Shown in pieces: positions 1 through 7,887 of a stretch of DNA of 56,672 nt. A program made the translations under genes and the position numbers. The notes beneath the pieces are model-generated. The model saw only the letters and a list, made by a program, of their open reading frames with translations, was not told the origin of the DNA and did no database searches. Positions within the stretch are counted from its first letter, which is position 1. Each line of letters opens with the position of its first letter. This DNA comes from Desulfomicrobium sp. Its GTDB lineage: Bacteria > Desulfobacterota > Desulfovibrionia > Desulfovibrionales > Desulfomicrobiaceae. The DNA lies in assembly GCA_024709365.1 (NCBI GenBank), contig JANJWV010000118.1, forward strand, positions 1-56,672. Reading direction: 5' to 3'.

Positions 1-525
1 CTGCCGGCGCTCGTGATCCTGTCCTTTGCCGAGAGCTCCTTCTTTCCCGTGCCGCCGGACGTGCTGCTCATCGCCCTGTGCTTCTGCAACCCGCGCCGGT
101 GGTTCAGCCTGGCCGCGTGGTGCACGGTCGCCTCGGTAGTGGGCGGACTTTTGGGCTACTTCATCGGCTGGGGCCTTTGGGAGGCCGTCGGCCTGCCCAT
201 CGTGCGCATGTACCACGGCGAGGCCGTGGTCGAGACCGTGAAGGTCTGGTACGAGAACTACGGCTTTTTCGGGGTGCTCGTCGCGGCGGTCACGCCCATC
301 CCCTACAAGGTCTTCACCATCGCCTCGGGCATGATGCGTTTCGACCTGGCGCAGTTCGTCCTGGCCTCCGTCCTGGGGCGGGCCATGCGCTTCTTTCTCG
401 TGGCGGGACTCATCCGCGTGTTCGGAGCACGCGTCAAACCCTTCATGGAACGTCATTTCGAGCTTGCCGCCACGGCTCTCGTGGCCCTGGCCATCCTCGG
501 CTTCGCCGCCATCAAATATCTGTGA
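1..525 (+). CDS. YqaA/DedA-type (VTT domain) membrane protein, 5' truncated
   Basis: The frame is open from the first base and the protein's beginning lies outside the window; 174 residues are visible. The visible part begins in a hydrophobic stretch with a FAESSFFPVPPD segment, typical of the small YqaA branch of the SNARE-associated/VTT family. A second conserved region, TPIPYKVFTIASGMM, follows near the middle, then a hydrophobic C-terminal helix ending in IKYL. The family consists of inner-membrane proteins linked to lipid transport or membrane homeostasis; no substrate can be read here. It is convergent with the next gene. An internal ATG at 13 exists only because the true start is missing. 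Confidence 0.85.
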   Translation: MPALVILSFAESSFFPVPPDVLLIALCFCNPRRWFSLAAWCTVASVVGGLLGYFIGWGLWEAVGLPIVRMYHGEAVVETVKVWYENYGFFGVLVAAVTPIPYKVFTIASGMMRFDLAQFVLASVLGRAMRFFLVAGLIRVFGARVKPFMERHFELAATALVALAILGFAAIKYL

Positions 526-554
526 TCGCGCCGTCCGCAGCGCGGACGGCCCCG

Positions 555-860
555 TCAATCGTCTTCCAGCGGCCAGATCTTCGTCATGGCCCGCAGGCTC
601 TTGCTCTCCACCCAGTCCGCGGTCGTCGCCGCGTATGCCGCGAAGTGCGGCGTGGCGCGGTGCACGTCGTGAAAGGTCCGGCTGTCGACATACGATTCGT
701 AAAGCGTGAAGCGCGTCGGGTCGGCCGGGTCCTGCAGGATATCGAAGCCCAGGCATCCCTCCTCCAAGGTCAGTGAATTGTTCCCCTGGCGGATGACCGC
801 CTCCCGGAACTGCTCGATGAAATCCCTTCTGACGGTAATGTCGACGATGACGACGAACAT
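555..860 (-). CDS. Putative quinol monooxygenase (ABM-domain, YgiN/LsrG-like)
   Basis: A 101-residue protein, the normal length for a single antibiotic-biosynthesis-monooxygenase (ABM) domain. It starts MFVVIVDITVRRD, has the EEGCLGFDI segment in the middle, and ends with an FHDVHRATPHF helix and the W-containing tail usual in this fold. Such proteins form dimeric ferredoxin-like barrels and act without cofactor on quinols or related small molecules. The substrate cannot be told from sequence. A GGAGG ribosome site lies six bases before the ATG at 860. It stands alone on its strand. Confidence 0.8.
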   Translation of the reverse strand: MFVVIVDITVRRDFIEQFREAVIRQGNNSLTLEEGCLGFDILQDPADPTRFTLYESYVDSRTFHDVHRATPHFAAYAATTADWVESKSLRAMTKIWPLEDD

Positions 861-1266
861 GAGCGGCCTCCTGCGGGGTGCGCGGTGAAATTTCGCGGAC
901 GCCGACCGGCGCCCATGCGCCGTGCTAGCTGATGTGCGCCGCGGCAGGCAAGGAGGAGCTTTGTCCGTCCAGCTTGCCCGGCATCCGGGGCACCACAGCG
1001 GGCGTATCCTTTTTCTGCATTTTTAAAATCAAATTTAGATAGTTGAGTGAATGTGAAGAGTCGCCGGATGTTTCGCCGACAGGATATTCGTTGACAGGAA
1101 GGAGGGAGCGGGGTTAGTCGCAATTTTATTAGTTACGTCTAATTTCTGATGGGCCAGGCTAAGCGCGGAATGGTGATGACATGAAGAATTCAGTGATCAT
1201 GTCATGAATCCTGGTGATCGAGTTTGGTTTAAAATGTTAGAAAGAGCTAATTAAAGGAGGGACTCG
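861..1266. other. Intergenic region between divergent genes
   Basis: About 400 bases without a gene. The stretch 1015-1060 is AT-rich compared with its surroundings and probably holds promoters. A small inverted repeat, ATTAG-6-CTAAT, sits at 1127-1142. The perfect 9-12-9 inverted repeat at 1176-1205 is listed separately. No terminator or RNA gene was seen. Confidence 0.6.
1176..1205. promoter_or_regulatory. Operator-like perfect inverted repeat
   Basis: ATGACATGA (1176-1184) is followed after 12 bases by its exact reverse complement TCATGTCAT (1197-1205). The arm centres are 21 bp apart, two helical turns, as expected for a dimeric regulator. Downstream, TAAAAT at 1230-1235 could be a -10 box, but no good -35 lies 17 bp before it. 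If transcription starts near 1242, the half-sites fall near -62 and -41, the zone used by activators. The regulator is not known. Confidence 0.5.
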
Positions 1267-1716
1267 ATGAATGCGGATGATCGAAGCACCCTGGAGTGCG
1301 GCGCAGGCTGCCGGGCATCGGGGAACGTGCGTGATCACGGGTCGGACGGAGCGCCGGCTCCCTGGGGCACATGCCCGTCGGAGACGTGTTCGCCCGAGTG
1401 CCCGTCGTTCGACCTCTGCCGCAAGCGCATCCTCATCGTCGGCGGACCGGGACGCATGGAGGACGCCTACAGGCGATTCATCGAGGAGCGCGGAGGGGTC
1501 TTCGAATACCATGACGGCCGGCTGCGCGGCGGGACCAAGGGGCTCGAGAACCGCTTCCTGCGCGCCGACGTGGTGCTGTGCCCCGTCAACTGCAACAGCC
1601 ACGCGGCCTGTCTTCTGGTCAAGAACATGGGAAAGAAACACAACAAGCCCGTGCACATGCTGCCGGGTTTCGGCCTGGCCACGGTGTCCCGCGCCGTGGC
1701 CGCAAGCGCCGGCTGA
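1267..1716 (+). CDS. DUF2325 protein with Cys-rich N-terminus
   Basis: A 149-residue protein. The C-terminal ~95 residues match the DUF2325 pattern: a KRILIVGG strand, GGVFEYHDG, an LCPVNCNSHAA segment and a K-rich helix. The family has unknown function and resembles a small nucleotide- or metal-sensing Rossmann-like domain. The first 51 residues add cysteines at 11, 15, 36, 41, 45 and 51, which could bind an Fe-S cluster or zinc; this is inference. A strong AAAGGAGG site lies just before the ATG. It leads a run of four genes, 14 bases ahead of the next. Confidence 0.8.
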   Translation: MNADDRSTLECGAGCRASGNVRDHGSDGAPAPWGTCPSETCSPECPSFDLCRKRILIVGGPGRMEDAYRRFIEERGGVFEYHDGRLRGGTKGLENRFLRADVVLCPVNCNSHAACLLVKNMGKKHNKPVHMLPGFGLATVSRAVAASAG

Positions 1717-1730
1717 AAAAAGGAGGGGAT

Positions 1731-1955
1731 ATGTGCTTCAAACTGGACAACGGTTCGGAACTCTTTTCGATTCAGGACATGCATCGCCTGCGCAAGGCGT
1801 CGAGCGGGGTCATGGGATCGCGATCGTGGGCCGCGCGCCCGCAGGACGAAGACGGGGACGGATCGTGCCCCGGCGGGGGAGGGGAAACGTGCTCGTGCAC
1901 GGTCAAGTGCGCGAACTGCCGCTGCCGGTCAGGCCGGTCCGAATCTGGGAAATGA
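1731..1955 (+). CDS. Small Cys-rich protein, 74 aa, unknown
   Basis: I do not recognise a family. The ATG at 1731 directly follows an AAAGGAGGGGAT ribosome site and lies 14 bases after the DUF2325 stop, so it is probably translated. The N-terminal half is ordinary (MCFKLDNGSELFSIQDMHRL). The C-terminal third carries clustered cysteines in the pattern C-(7)-C-x-C-(3)-C-x2-C-x-C, ending in an Arg/Ser-rich tail. The clustering suggests metal or Fe-S binding. An open frame continues upstream, but no ribosome site supports a longer form. Confidence 0.6.
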   Translation: MCFKLDNGSELFSIQDMHRLRKASSGVMGSRSWAARPQDEDGDGSCPGGGGETCSCTVKCANCRCRSGRSESGK

Positions 1956-1967
1956 GGCGGGGGAGCC

Positions 1968-2201
1968 ATGCAGACGTCTGCTGATGAGAATGTTCGTCTG
2001 GAAATATCGGCCGCCATCCTGACTCGCCTGCTGGCACAGGGGCACCTCAGGGCGTCGGAGCTGCGCTGCCTGGATTGCGACTCCAGGCTCTGCCTGGTGC
2101 GGACGTGTCTGAAGCGGTGCGCCTGGAACACGCCCTGCCCCCGGAATAACGGGCTCTGCCCCTGCAGGGATGAGGAAAATAACGGTGGACGTCTGTCATG
2201 A
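1968..2201 (+). CDS. Small Cys-rich protein, 77 aa, unknown
   Basis: An unrecognised protein in the same run, 12 bases after the previous stop and preceded by GGCGGGGGAG. The N-terminal part, ENVRLEISAAILTRLLAQGHL, looks like an amphipathic helix. The C-terminal half holds eight cysteines in about 35 residues (patterns C-x2-C, C-x4-C, C-x3-C, C-x5-C, C-x5-C-x-C). It is distinct in sequence from the other Cys-rich gene. Its stop overlaps the upstream start of the diguanylate cyclase gene, suggesting linked translation. Confidence 0.6.
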   Translation: MQTSADENVRLEISAAILTRLLAQGHLRASELRCLDCDSRLCLVRTCLKRCAWNTPCPRNNGLCPCRDEENNGGRLS

Positions 2202-3222
2202 TCCGGGTTTGCGGCCCCGGTCGCTCTCACGCGGGACGCCGCGGACGCCGCGTCCCGGGGCGGTCGTGACCCGGGGAGGCGCGGGCCTGCTCTCGCGCGT
2301 CGGAATCGTGGGGAGGGTCGGCCTGATGCTTTTCGTGACGGCCATCCTGCCCATGGCGGGGGCTCTCGTTCTGCTCGAGGCGGGCGTGGTGGACGACCCT
2401 GCGGCCATGCTCGGCATGGCCCTGGCTCTGGGGCTGGGGCTTCTGGCGCCGGTCAGCCGCGTCTGCGCCTCCATCGTCGTTCTCGGGGATCTGCGGACCC
2501 TGAACCGGTTCTGCTCGGAGATCCGCCAGGGCCGCTACGGGACAAGGCTTTCCGTGGGACTGGAAGGCGACGACGAGCACGAGATGCTGCGCCTCAAACG
2601 CAACATGAACTGGATGGCCCACCACATCCATGCCCAGACAAGGTCCCTGCGCGCCCGTCTTGACGAAAGCGACCTGCGCACGCGCTTCTACGAGGAGATG
2701 TCCTACCGGGACCCGCTGACCGGGCTGCACAACCGCCGGTACTTCGAACGCTTCCTTGCCGATCTGCTGCGCGGGCCGTCCCGGGGGCGGGGCGTGTTTC
2801 TCGCCCTCGTCGACTGCGACCGGTTCAAGCGGGTCAACGACACCCGCGGCCATCAGGCCGGGGATGACGTGCTGGCCTGCCTGGGCGAGGTCATCCGGGA
2901 GTCGGTGCGCGAAAGCACGGACGTCGGGTTTCGCTTCGGTGGCGACGAGTTCGGCGTCGTTTTCCGCGATATCGATCACGCGGACTGCCTGCGGGCCTGC
3001 GACAGGATCCGCTACCGGTTTGCCGCCTCCAACGGGTACGGGTGCACCGTGTCCATCGGTCTGGGGGCCTGGACCGCCGACATGGGGTCGGAAGTCCCGG
3101 CGCTGGTCCGCGCTTGCGATGCGTGCCTCTACAGGGCCAAGGACCTCGGAGGGGATCATGTCGTCTCCGCACGGTCCGCAGCCCCTGCCCCGGCTGACGG
3201 CGTTTCACCCCCTCCGTGCTGA
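2170..3222 (+). CDS. Membrane-anchored diguanylate cyclase (GGDEF)
   Basis: A 350-residue protein that should make c-di-GMP from two GTP. Two hydrophobic segments (about 50-72 and 79-105) are followed by a HAMP-like linker and a GGDEF domain. The active-site GGDEF is intact at 257-261, preceded by SYRDPLTGLHNRR. The usual inhibitory RxxD five residues upstream reads ESTD, so product feedback may be weak. The start is uncertain: the ATG at 2170 overlaps the previous gene, while a GTG at 2266 would give a shorter protein that still holds both membrane segments. It is probably co-transcribed with the Cys-rich genes. Confidence 0.85.
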   Translation: MRKITVDVCHDPGLRPRSLSRGTPRTPRPGAVVTRGGAGLLSRVGIVGRVGLMLFVTAILPMAGALVLLEAGVVDDPAAMLGMALALGLGLLAPVSRVCASIVVLGDLRTLNRFCSEIRQGRYGTRLSVGLEGDDEHEMLRLKRNMNWMAHHIHAQTRSLRARLDESDLRTRFYEEMSYRDPLTGLHNRRYFERFLADLLRGPSRGRGVFLALVDCDRFKRVNDTRGHQAGDDVLACLGEVIRESVRESTDVGFRFGGDEFGVVFRDIDHADCLRACDRIRYRFAASNGYGCTVSIGLGAWTADMGSEVPALVRACDACLYRAKDLGGDHVVSARSAAPAPADGVSPPPC

Positions 3223-3272
3223 CAGGGCGTCCGCCCCTTCGTTCACGTCCACACTCTCACATCAAGGTCATC

Positions 3273-3965
3273 ATGTTCGACGCAAACATTCACATGCCGT
3301 GCTCGTTGGCCGGCCTGTCCGGAGGGGCCGCGCCCTGTTCACGGCTGGTCCTCAACCTTCATCAGCTGGCCGAGTCCCTGGGGCGCGCCGTGGACGCCAA
3401 GGACTCCTGGACCTGCTCCCATTCGGAAGAGGTCGCGGTCATCAGCCGCATGCTGGCCCTGCACATGGGGCTTACCCCGGCCAGGGCCGAAATGGTTCAC
3501 CTGGCCGGGCATCTGCACGACATCGGCAAGATCGGCATCCCCGACGCCATCCTGCAGAAGCGCGGCCCCCTCGACCCGGACGAGTTCGAGGTCATCAAGC
3601 GCCATCCCGTCATCGGCGAGTCCATCGTCCTGCCGGTCAAGGCCCTGGGCGGGCGCGAAGGCGTGGCGCGGATGATCCGCCATCACCATGAACGCTACGA
3701 CGGCCGCGGCTATCCCGATGGCCTTAGCCGGGGCGACATCCCGCTTGGCGCACGCATCCTGGCCGTGGCGGACAGCCTTTCGGCCATGATGCAGGAGCGG
3801 CCCTACAAGGCGGCCATGAACTTCTCCCACGCCGAGTCCGAAATTCACGCCCAGTCGGGGAGAATGTACGACCCTCTGGTCGTGGACGCCTTCCGCAAGG
3901 CCAGGCCGCACATCCTGTCGTGGATGGACGAGACGCGCGCCATGCCGTGCCTGCGCGCCGGTTGA
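3273..3965 (+). CDS. HD-GYP domain protein (c-di-GMP phosphodiesterase)
   Basis: A 230-residue, nearly single-domain HD-GYP protein. The metal-binding HD pair is at 82-83 in HLHDIGKIGIPD and the GYP motif at 146-148 in ERYDGRGYPDG. Intact motifs predict hydrolysis of c-di-GMP. There is no membrane segment or receiver domain, so it is likely cytoplasmic and acts on the general pool or through a partner. It follows the diguanylate cyclase by 50 bases, putting synthesis and breakdown side by side. The ATG at 3273 is chosen because it starts the conserved protein; the ribosome site (AAGG) is weak. Confidence 0.88.
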   Translation: MFDANIHMPCSLAGLSGGAAPCSRLVLNLHQLAESLGRAVDAKDSWTCSHSEEVAVISRMLALHMGLTPARAEMVHLAGHLHDIGKIGIPDAILQKRGPLDPDEFEVIKRHPVIGESIVLPVKALGGREGVARMIRHHHERYDGRGYPDGLSRGDIPLGARILAVADSLSAMMQERPYKAAMNFSHAESEIHAQSGRMYDPLVVDAFRKARPHILSWMDETRAMPCLRAG

Positions 3966-4132
3966 CGCCCCGTGCACGCGCGGGTTCGCGGCGATCTTTA
4001 CCCAGATTCGGAATACTTTACGTTCCGGGCCCCTGAACGGGACCGCGAGTTGCTGCCGTCTGCTGGCAGGAAGGGATGGCCCGCCGTGGGCCTTGTCTTC
4101 CTGTCCGTGAACCTCTGACAAGGGAGTCAGTC

Positions 4133-5062
4133 ATGATCAGCGGTATAGACTCGTCTGGGTTCTCCCAGAGCATGTCGTCCATCTGGGGCGGCAGGTCCAG
4201 GCCCGACCCGTCCGGTATGGCGCAGGAACTTTTTTCCTCCACGGACGCCGACGGCAGCGGCGCCATCGACCAGGAGGAACTGAAGACGGCGCTTGCAGCC
4301 AAATCCGGGGACGGGCGGGGCCCCGACGCCGAGGAACTCTTCGCCGCCCTGGACGCCGACGGCGACGGCCTCGTGACCGAGACCGAGCACGAGGAGGGGC
4401 TGGCCGCCCTGCACAAGGATCTGGCCCAGGCCAGCATGTTGACGAATCTCTGCATGAGCGCCTCGTCACTGGCCGAGGAACTCTTTGCGGAAACCGACGC
4501 CGACGGGGACGGGAACATCACCGAAGAGGAACTGACGGCGGCCGTCGCCGCCAAAAACGAGGCCGGGGGCGGGGACGTGGACGCGGCCGGGCTGTTCGCC
4601 GCCCTGGACGCCGATGGCGACGGGCTGGTGACCGCGGCCGAGCATTCTGACGGGCTGGAGTCCCTGCGGGCAGACAGTGCCGACAAGCCCATGAGTGGAG
4701 GGGGGATGCCGCCTGCGGGCGGAGGGCAGGAAACCTTCGACGCAGCCGACACCAACCAGGACGGTGTGGTGGATGCTACGGAACTGGCCGCGGCGGTGGC
4801 GGAGCGCAACGAGGCCACCGGAGCGGATGTCGATGCGGACGAGGTTCTGCAGTCCCTCGATACGGACGGGGACGGCCTCGTCTCGGCGGCCGAGTTTGCC
4901 GCGCGCGGCGCGTCCGGAAACGCTCCGGCCGGCCGGGGCGGGACGTCTTCCTTCGCGGATGCCGCGCAGGGGCTGACTGCTTCGAGATACGAAATGTACA
5001 GGATGATGGGCGCGGACGTCATGTCATCCCTGCCGGGAAACGGGTTTTCCGTCAGGGCGTAA
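4133..5062 (+). CDS. Calcium-binding protein with six EF-hands
   Basis: A 309-residue protein with six canonical 12-residue EF-hand loops at about 38-49, 74-85, 122-133, 159-170, 206-217 and 243-254. They follow the D-x-D-G-D/S-G pattern with Glu or Asp at the end (for example DADGDGLVTETE), arranged as three pairs with Ala-rich helices between. No signal peptide or membrane segment is visible, so it could be a cytosolic Ca2+ sensor or buffer, or be exported without a classical signal. AAGGGAG precedes the ATG. It lies between two HD-GYP genes and is convergent with the second. Confidence 0.85.
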   Translation: MISGIDSSGFSQSMSSIWGGRSRPDPSGMAQELFSSTDADGSGAIDQEELKTALAAKSGDGRGPDAEELFAALDADGDGLVTETEHEEGLAALHKDLAQASMLTNLCMSASSLAEELFAETDADGDGNITEEELTAAVAAKNEAGGGDVDAAGLFAALDADGDGLVTAAEHSDGLESLRADSADKPMSGGGMPPAGGGQETFDAADTNQDGVVDATELAAAVAERNEATGADVDADEVLQSLDTDGDGLVSAAEFAARGASGNAPAGRGGTSSFADAAQGLTASRYEMYRMMGADVMSSLPGNGFSVRA

Positions 5063-5120
5063 GTGGGTCCCGAGCGTGACCGTCGCGCGGGGCGGGGCTC
5101 CGGGCGGCGGTCGCGTCGCT

Positions 5121-6452
5121 TCAGACCAGAGTTTCCGCGTCGGCCTGGAAATACCTCCAGGACATGTCGATGAGTTCGGCCTTGAGGTCGCTCCCCGTCT
5201 TGTGCGCATAGCGCTCATGCAGGTCTTTGGCCATGGAGGCGAAGACGTCCACGACTTCGGGGTCGAAGTGTCTGCCGCGCCCGCGGATCAGGATGCCCAG
5301 GGCTTCGGCGCGGCTCAGGGGCGCCTTGTAGGGGCGGCGGGAGGTCAGGGCGTCGAAGACGTCGGCCACGGCGAAGACGCGGGCGGTCAGGGGAATGTCC
5401 GCACCCTCCAGCCGGCCGGGATAGCCTTCGCCGTCGAACTTTTCGTGGTGTCCGCCGACCACGTCCCGTGCGTCGCGAAGCCACGTCGAGCGGTCGATGA
5501 CGTCGAGGCCGTGGCGGACATGGGTCTTCATGATCTCGAATTCCTCCCGGGTGAGCCTACCGGGCTTGAGCAGGATGTCGTCCCTGATGGCGATCTTGCC
5601 CACGTCGTGCAGGAACGCGCCCTTGGTCAGGGCGCGCATCTGGTCCGCGTCGAGGCCCATGGCCGCCCCCGTGTGCAGGGCGTAGAGCGTGACCCGGTAG
5701 TTGTGATCGTCGGTGTCGCTGTCGCGCTTGGCGACGACGCACCCCAGCAGGGACAGGGTCTCGAAGTTGGCGGCCTGCATGTTGCGGGAGAAGGCCACCA
5801 GACGGTCGGTCAGGCGCAGGACCACGGGGTAGAGCAGGCCCGTGGTGGCCAGGGTGATGAGCACCACGATGCCCGCGGTCAGGAGGGACTTCCTGTTCAT
5901 GGCGGCCAGGATTTCCGGGGACGGGACGAAGACGATCTCGGCCCGTCCGGTTTCGTTTCTCGCGGAGTCCCCAAGGGGCAGCACGGCGTGGACGCAGAGC
6001 AGGTCCGCGATGACGGTCGTCCGCGACCAGGCCTCGCCGGCCTCGGCGTGCGGCGTGCTGCGGGAGTGGACGTAGTCCCACACGGCCTGGTGCAGCACGA
6101 AAGACCGGTCCAGGTACTCCTCGGCGCCCTCGATGCCTGGCATGGAGAATCCTGCGAAGACGACCTTGCCGTTTCTCCGTTTCGGTCTGGCCGCGCTCAG
6201 CTCAGCCAGGGTCTTGCGGAAGGCTGCCCGCGGCTGCAGGTTGTCCATGACCATCAGTTCGCGCGTGCGGTCGGTCAGTTCCTCGATGCCGATCTGCGCC
6301 TCGACGACGACCTCCCGGGCCATCATGCGTTCCTCGGCCATATAGGCCAGCGCTGCCATGCCCAGGGCGATGGCCGCGGCCATGAACGCCAGGCGTGCGA
6401 CGAGGGTTCGCCGCACGTAGGTCACGAGGGGGATGTGCCGGGAGCTGGACAT
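5121..6452 (-). CDS. Membrane sensor with HD-GYP output
   Basis: A 443-residue protein with a membrane segment at about 18-38, a periplasmic region of about 150 residues, a second segment at about 190-212, and a cytoplasmic HD-GYP domain. The HD pair is at 282-283 (FLHDVGKIAI) and the GYP at 343-345 (KFDGEGYPG), so activity as a c-di-GMP phosphodiesterase is predicted. The periplasmic part begins with a helix that includes DRTRELMVMDN and probably binds a ligand; I recognise no named sensor fold. CAGGAGA precedes the ATG. It lies downstream of the kinase gene on the same strand, with a 105-base gap. Confidence 0.87.
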   Translation of the reverse strand: MSSSRHIPLVTYVRRTLVARLAFMAAAIALGMAALAYMAEERMMAREVVVEAQIGIEELTDRTRELMVMDNLQPRAAFRKTLAELSAARPKRRNGKVVFAGFSMPGIEGAEEYLDRSFVLHQAVWDYVHSRSTPHAEAGEAWSRTTVIADLLCVHAVLPLGDSARNETGRAEIVFVPSPEILAAMNRKSLLTAGIVVLITLATTGLLYPVVLRLTDRLVAFSRNMQAANFETLSLLGCVVAKRDSDTDDHNYRVTLYALHTGAAMGLDADQMRALTKGAFLHDVGKIAIRDDILLKPGRLTREEFEIMKTHVRHGLDVIDRSTWLRDARDVVGGHHEKFDGEGYPGRLEGADIPLTARVFAVADVFDALTSRRPYKAPLSRAEALGILIRGRGRHFDPEVVDVFASMAKDLHERYAHKTGSDLKAELIDMSWRYFQADAETLV

Positions 6453-6557
6453 GCATTTCTCCTGGTATGCATGGAGGCGGGTCGGACGCTTTGTTGCGGC
6501 CTGATGTATCCGTTCCGGGGCATGTTGTCATGTCCTGAGTCGTATCGCCGCTCTTCC

Positions 6558-7886
6558 TCAGGGGGCGACAGAAGGCAGGCGGATTTCGACGCGCAGCCCG
6601 CCCTTCTCCTGATTGGCGGCTTCGATGGCTCCGCCGTGCAGTTCGACGGCCCCGCGCGCGATGGCCAGGCCGAGGCCGAATCCATCGGCCTCGCCCGTGT
6701 CGCGGCCGCGGGCGAAGGGCTCGAAGACCGCCTCCATGTCCTGTTCAGGGATGCCGGGGCCCTGATCGCAGACTCTCACGACGCTCCATCCGTCGCAGAA
6801 GCCGACCTGCACGCTCAGCTCTCCGCCGGAGGGTGAAAACCTGAGTCCGTTGCGGATCACGTTCTCCAACGCCCGGGAGAGGAGGCGCGGCCGTCCATGG
6901 ACATGGACCCGGGCCAGTTCCTCCAGTCGCACCGCGCAGTCCCTGCCGCAGGCCTCGAAACGCGCGTCATGCACGATGCCTTCCACCAGTTCCCCCAGGT
7001 CGATGCGTTCCGCAGGTTCGTTCTCCACGCCCGAATTGAGGCGCGCCAGGGACAGGATTTCGCCGATGAGGGCACTCAGCCGTTCCACCTCGAGCTCCAT
7101 GCGCTCCAGGGCGGAGTCTGCCCTGGATGGGTCCCGGCGGGCGATGCCCAGGGCCACCTGCAGCCGTCCCAGGGGTGAACGCAGTTCGTGCGACACGTCG
7201 TGCAGCAGGCGGCGCTGGGCCAGGATGAGGGTTTGCAGCTTTTCGGCCATGCGGTCGAAGGAATGGCCGAGGTCGGCGAATTCATCGCCCCGGGGCATGG
7301 CATCCCCCAGACGGGTGTCCAGGCGGCCTTCGGCCATGGCGGAGAAGGCTCCGCTCAGCTCCTTCACCGGCCGTGCCAGATACCAGGCCAGCAGGGCCGA
7401 GAGCAGGACGCTGGCCAGGAAGGCTGCGGCCAGGGGTTCCCATGGCGACGGGGGAGGCGGGGGCGGCAGGAGCCGGTCGCCGTCCGGATAGGGGGGCGGG
7501 GATCCGGCGGGGATGAACAGCGTATGTTCGCCCTTCTTTGTCATGACTTGGAGAACGCCGTCCGGAAGGGGGCCTTCGGGCTTGTCGGCCGCAGCGGACT
7601 GCAGACCGGCATCGGCAGACCGCCCCCGGATATCGCGGCCGTCCGGGCCGATGACGAGCATGGGGCTGCCGATTTCGTTCAGGGCCAGGGCCAGCGCTTC
7701 GGGGCCGGAATGCCGGAGGACGGATGCCGCCATGTCCAGTTCGAAGGCGGCGCCCGGCCCCTGCACGACGTGCTCTCCGGGGCTTTCGGCCAGGCGGTAG
7801 ATGCGCATCCCGAAGAAGGTGATCGCTCCGGCCAGGATGAGGGTGACCCATGTGGCCAGGAAGCATTTGCGGAAGAGGCGGCCCAT
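6558..7886 (-). CDS. CpxA-like sensor histidine kinase
   Basis: A 442-residue kinase. Membrane segments lie at about 9-29 and 151-171, with a periplasmic domain between that ends in a Pro-rich run (PPPPPPSP). A HAMP linker follows, then the phospho-acceptor His233 in VSHELRSPLG, the N-box (ENVIRNGLRFSP), the G1 box (DQGPGIPEQD) and the G2 box (GFGLGLAI). The layout and the neighbouring CpxR-like regulator point to an envelope-stress system, although the periplasmic sequence itself is not diagnostic. Its ATG is one base after the regulator's stop and its AGGAG site lies inside that gene, so translation is coupled. Confidence 0.88.
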   Translation of the reverse strand: MGRLFRKCFLATWVTLILAGAITFFGMRIYRLAESPGEHVVQGPGAAFELDMAASVLRHSGPEALALALNEIGSPMLVIGPDGRDIRGRSADAGLQSAAADKPEGPLPDGVLQVMTKKGEHTLFIPAGSPPPYPDGDRLLPPPPPPSPWEPLAAAFLASVLLSALLAWYLARPVKELSGAFSAMAEGRLDTRLGDAMPRGDEFADLGHSFDRMAEKLQTLILAQRRLLHDVSHELRSPLGRLQVALGIARRDPSRADSALERMELEVERLSALIGEILSLARLNSGVENEPAERIDLGELVEGIVHDARFEACGRDCAVRLEELARVHVHGRPRLLSRALENVIRNGLRFSPSGGELSVQVGFCDGWSVVRVCDQGPGIPEQDMEAVFEPFARGRDTGEADGFGLGLAIARGAVELHGGAIEAANQEKGGLRVEIRLPSVAP

Positions 7887-7887
7887 G

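Noticed and set aside
5076..6836. Long open frame on the plus strand opposite the membrane HD-GYP gene
   Set aside because: High GC keeps antisense frames open. The minus-strand frame has clear HD-GYP motifs, and the plus-strand translation resembles no protein.
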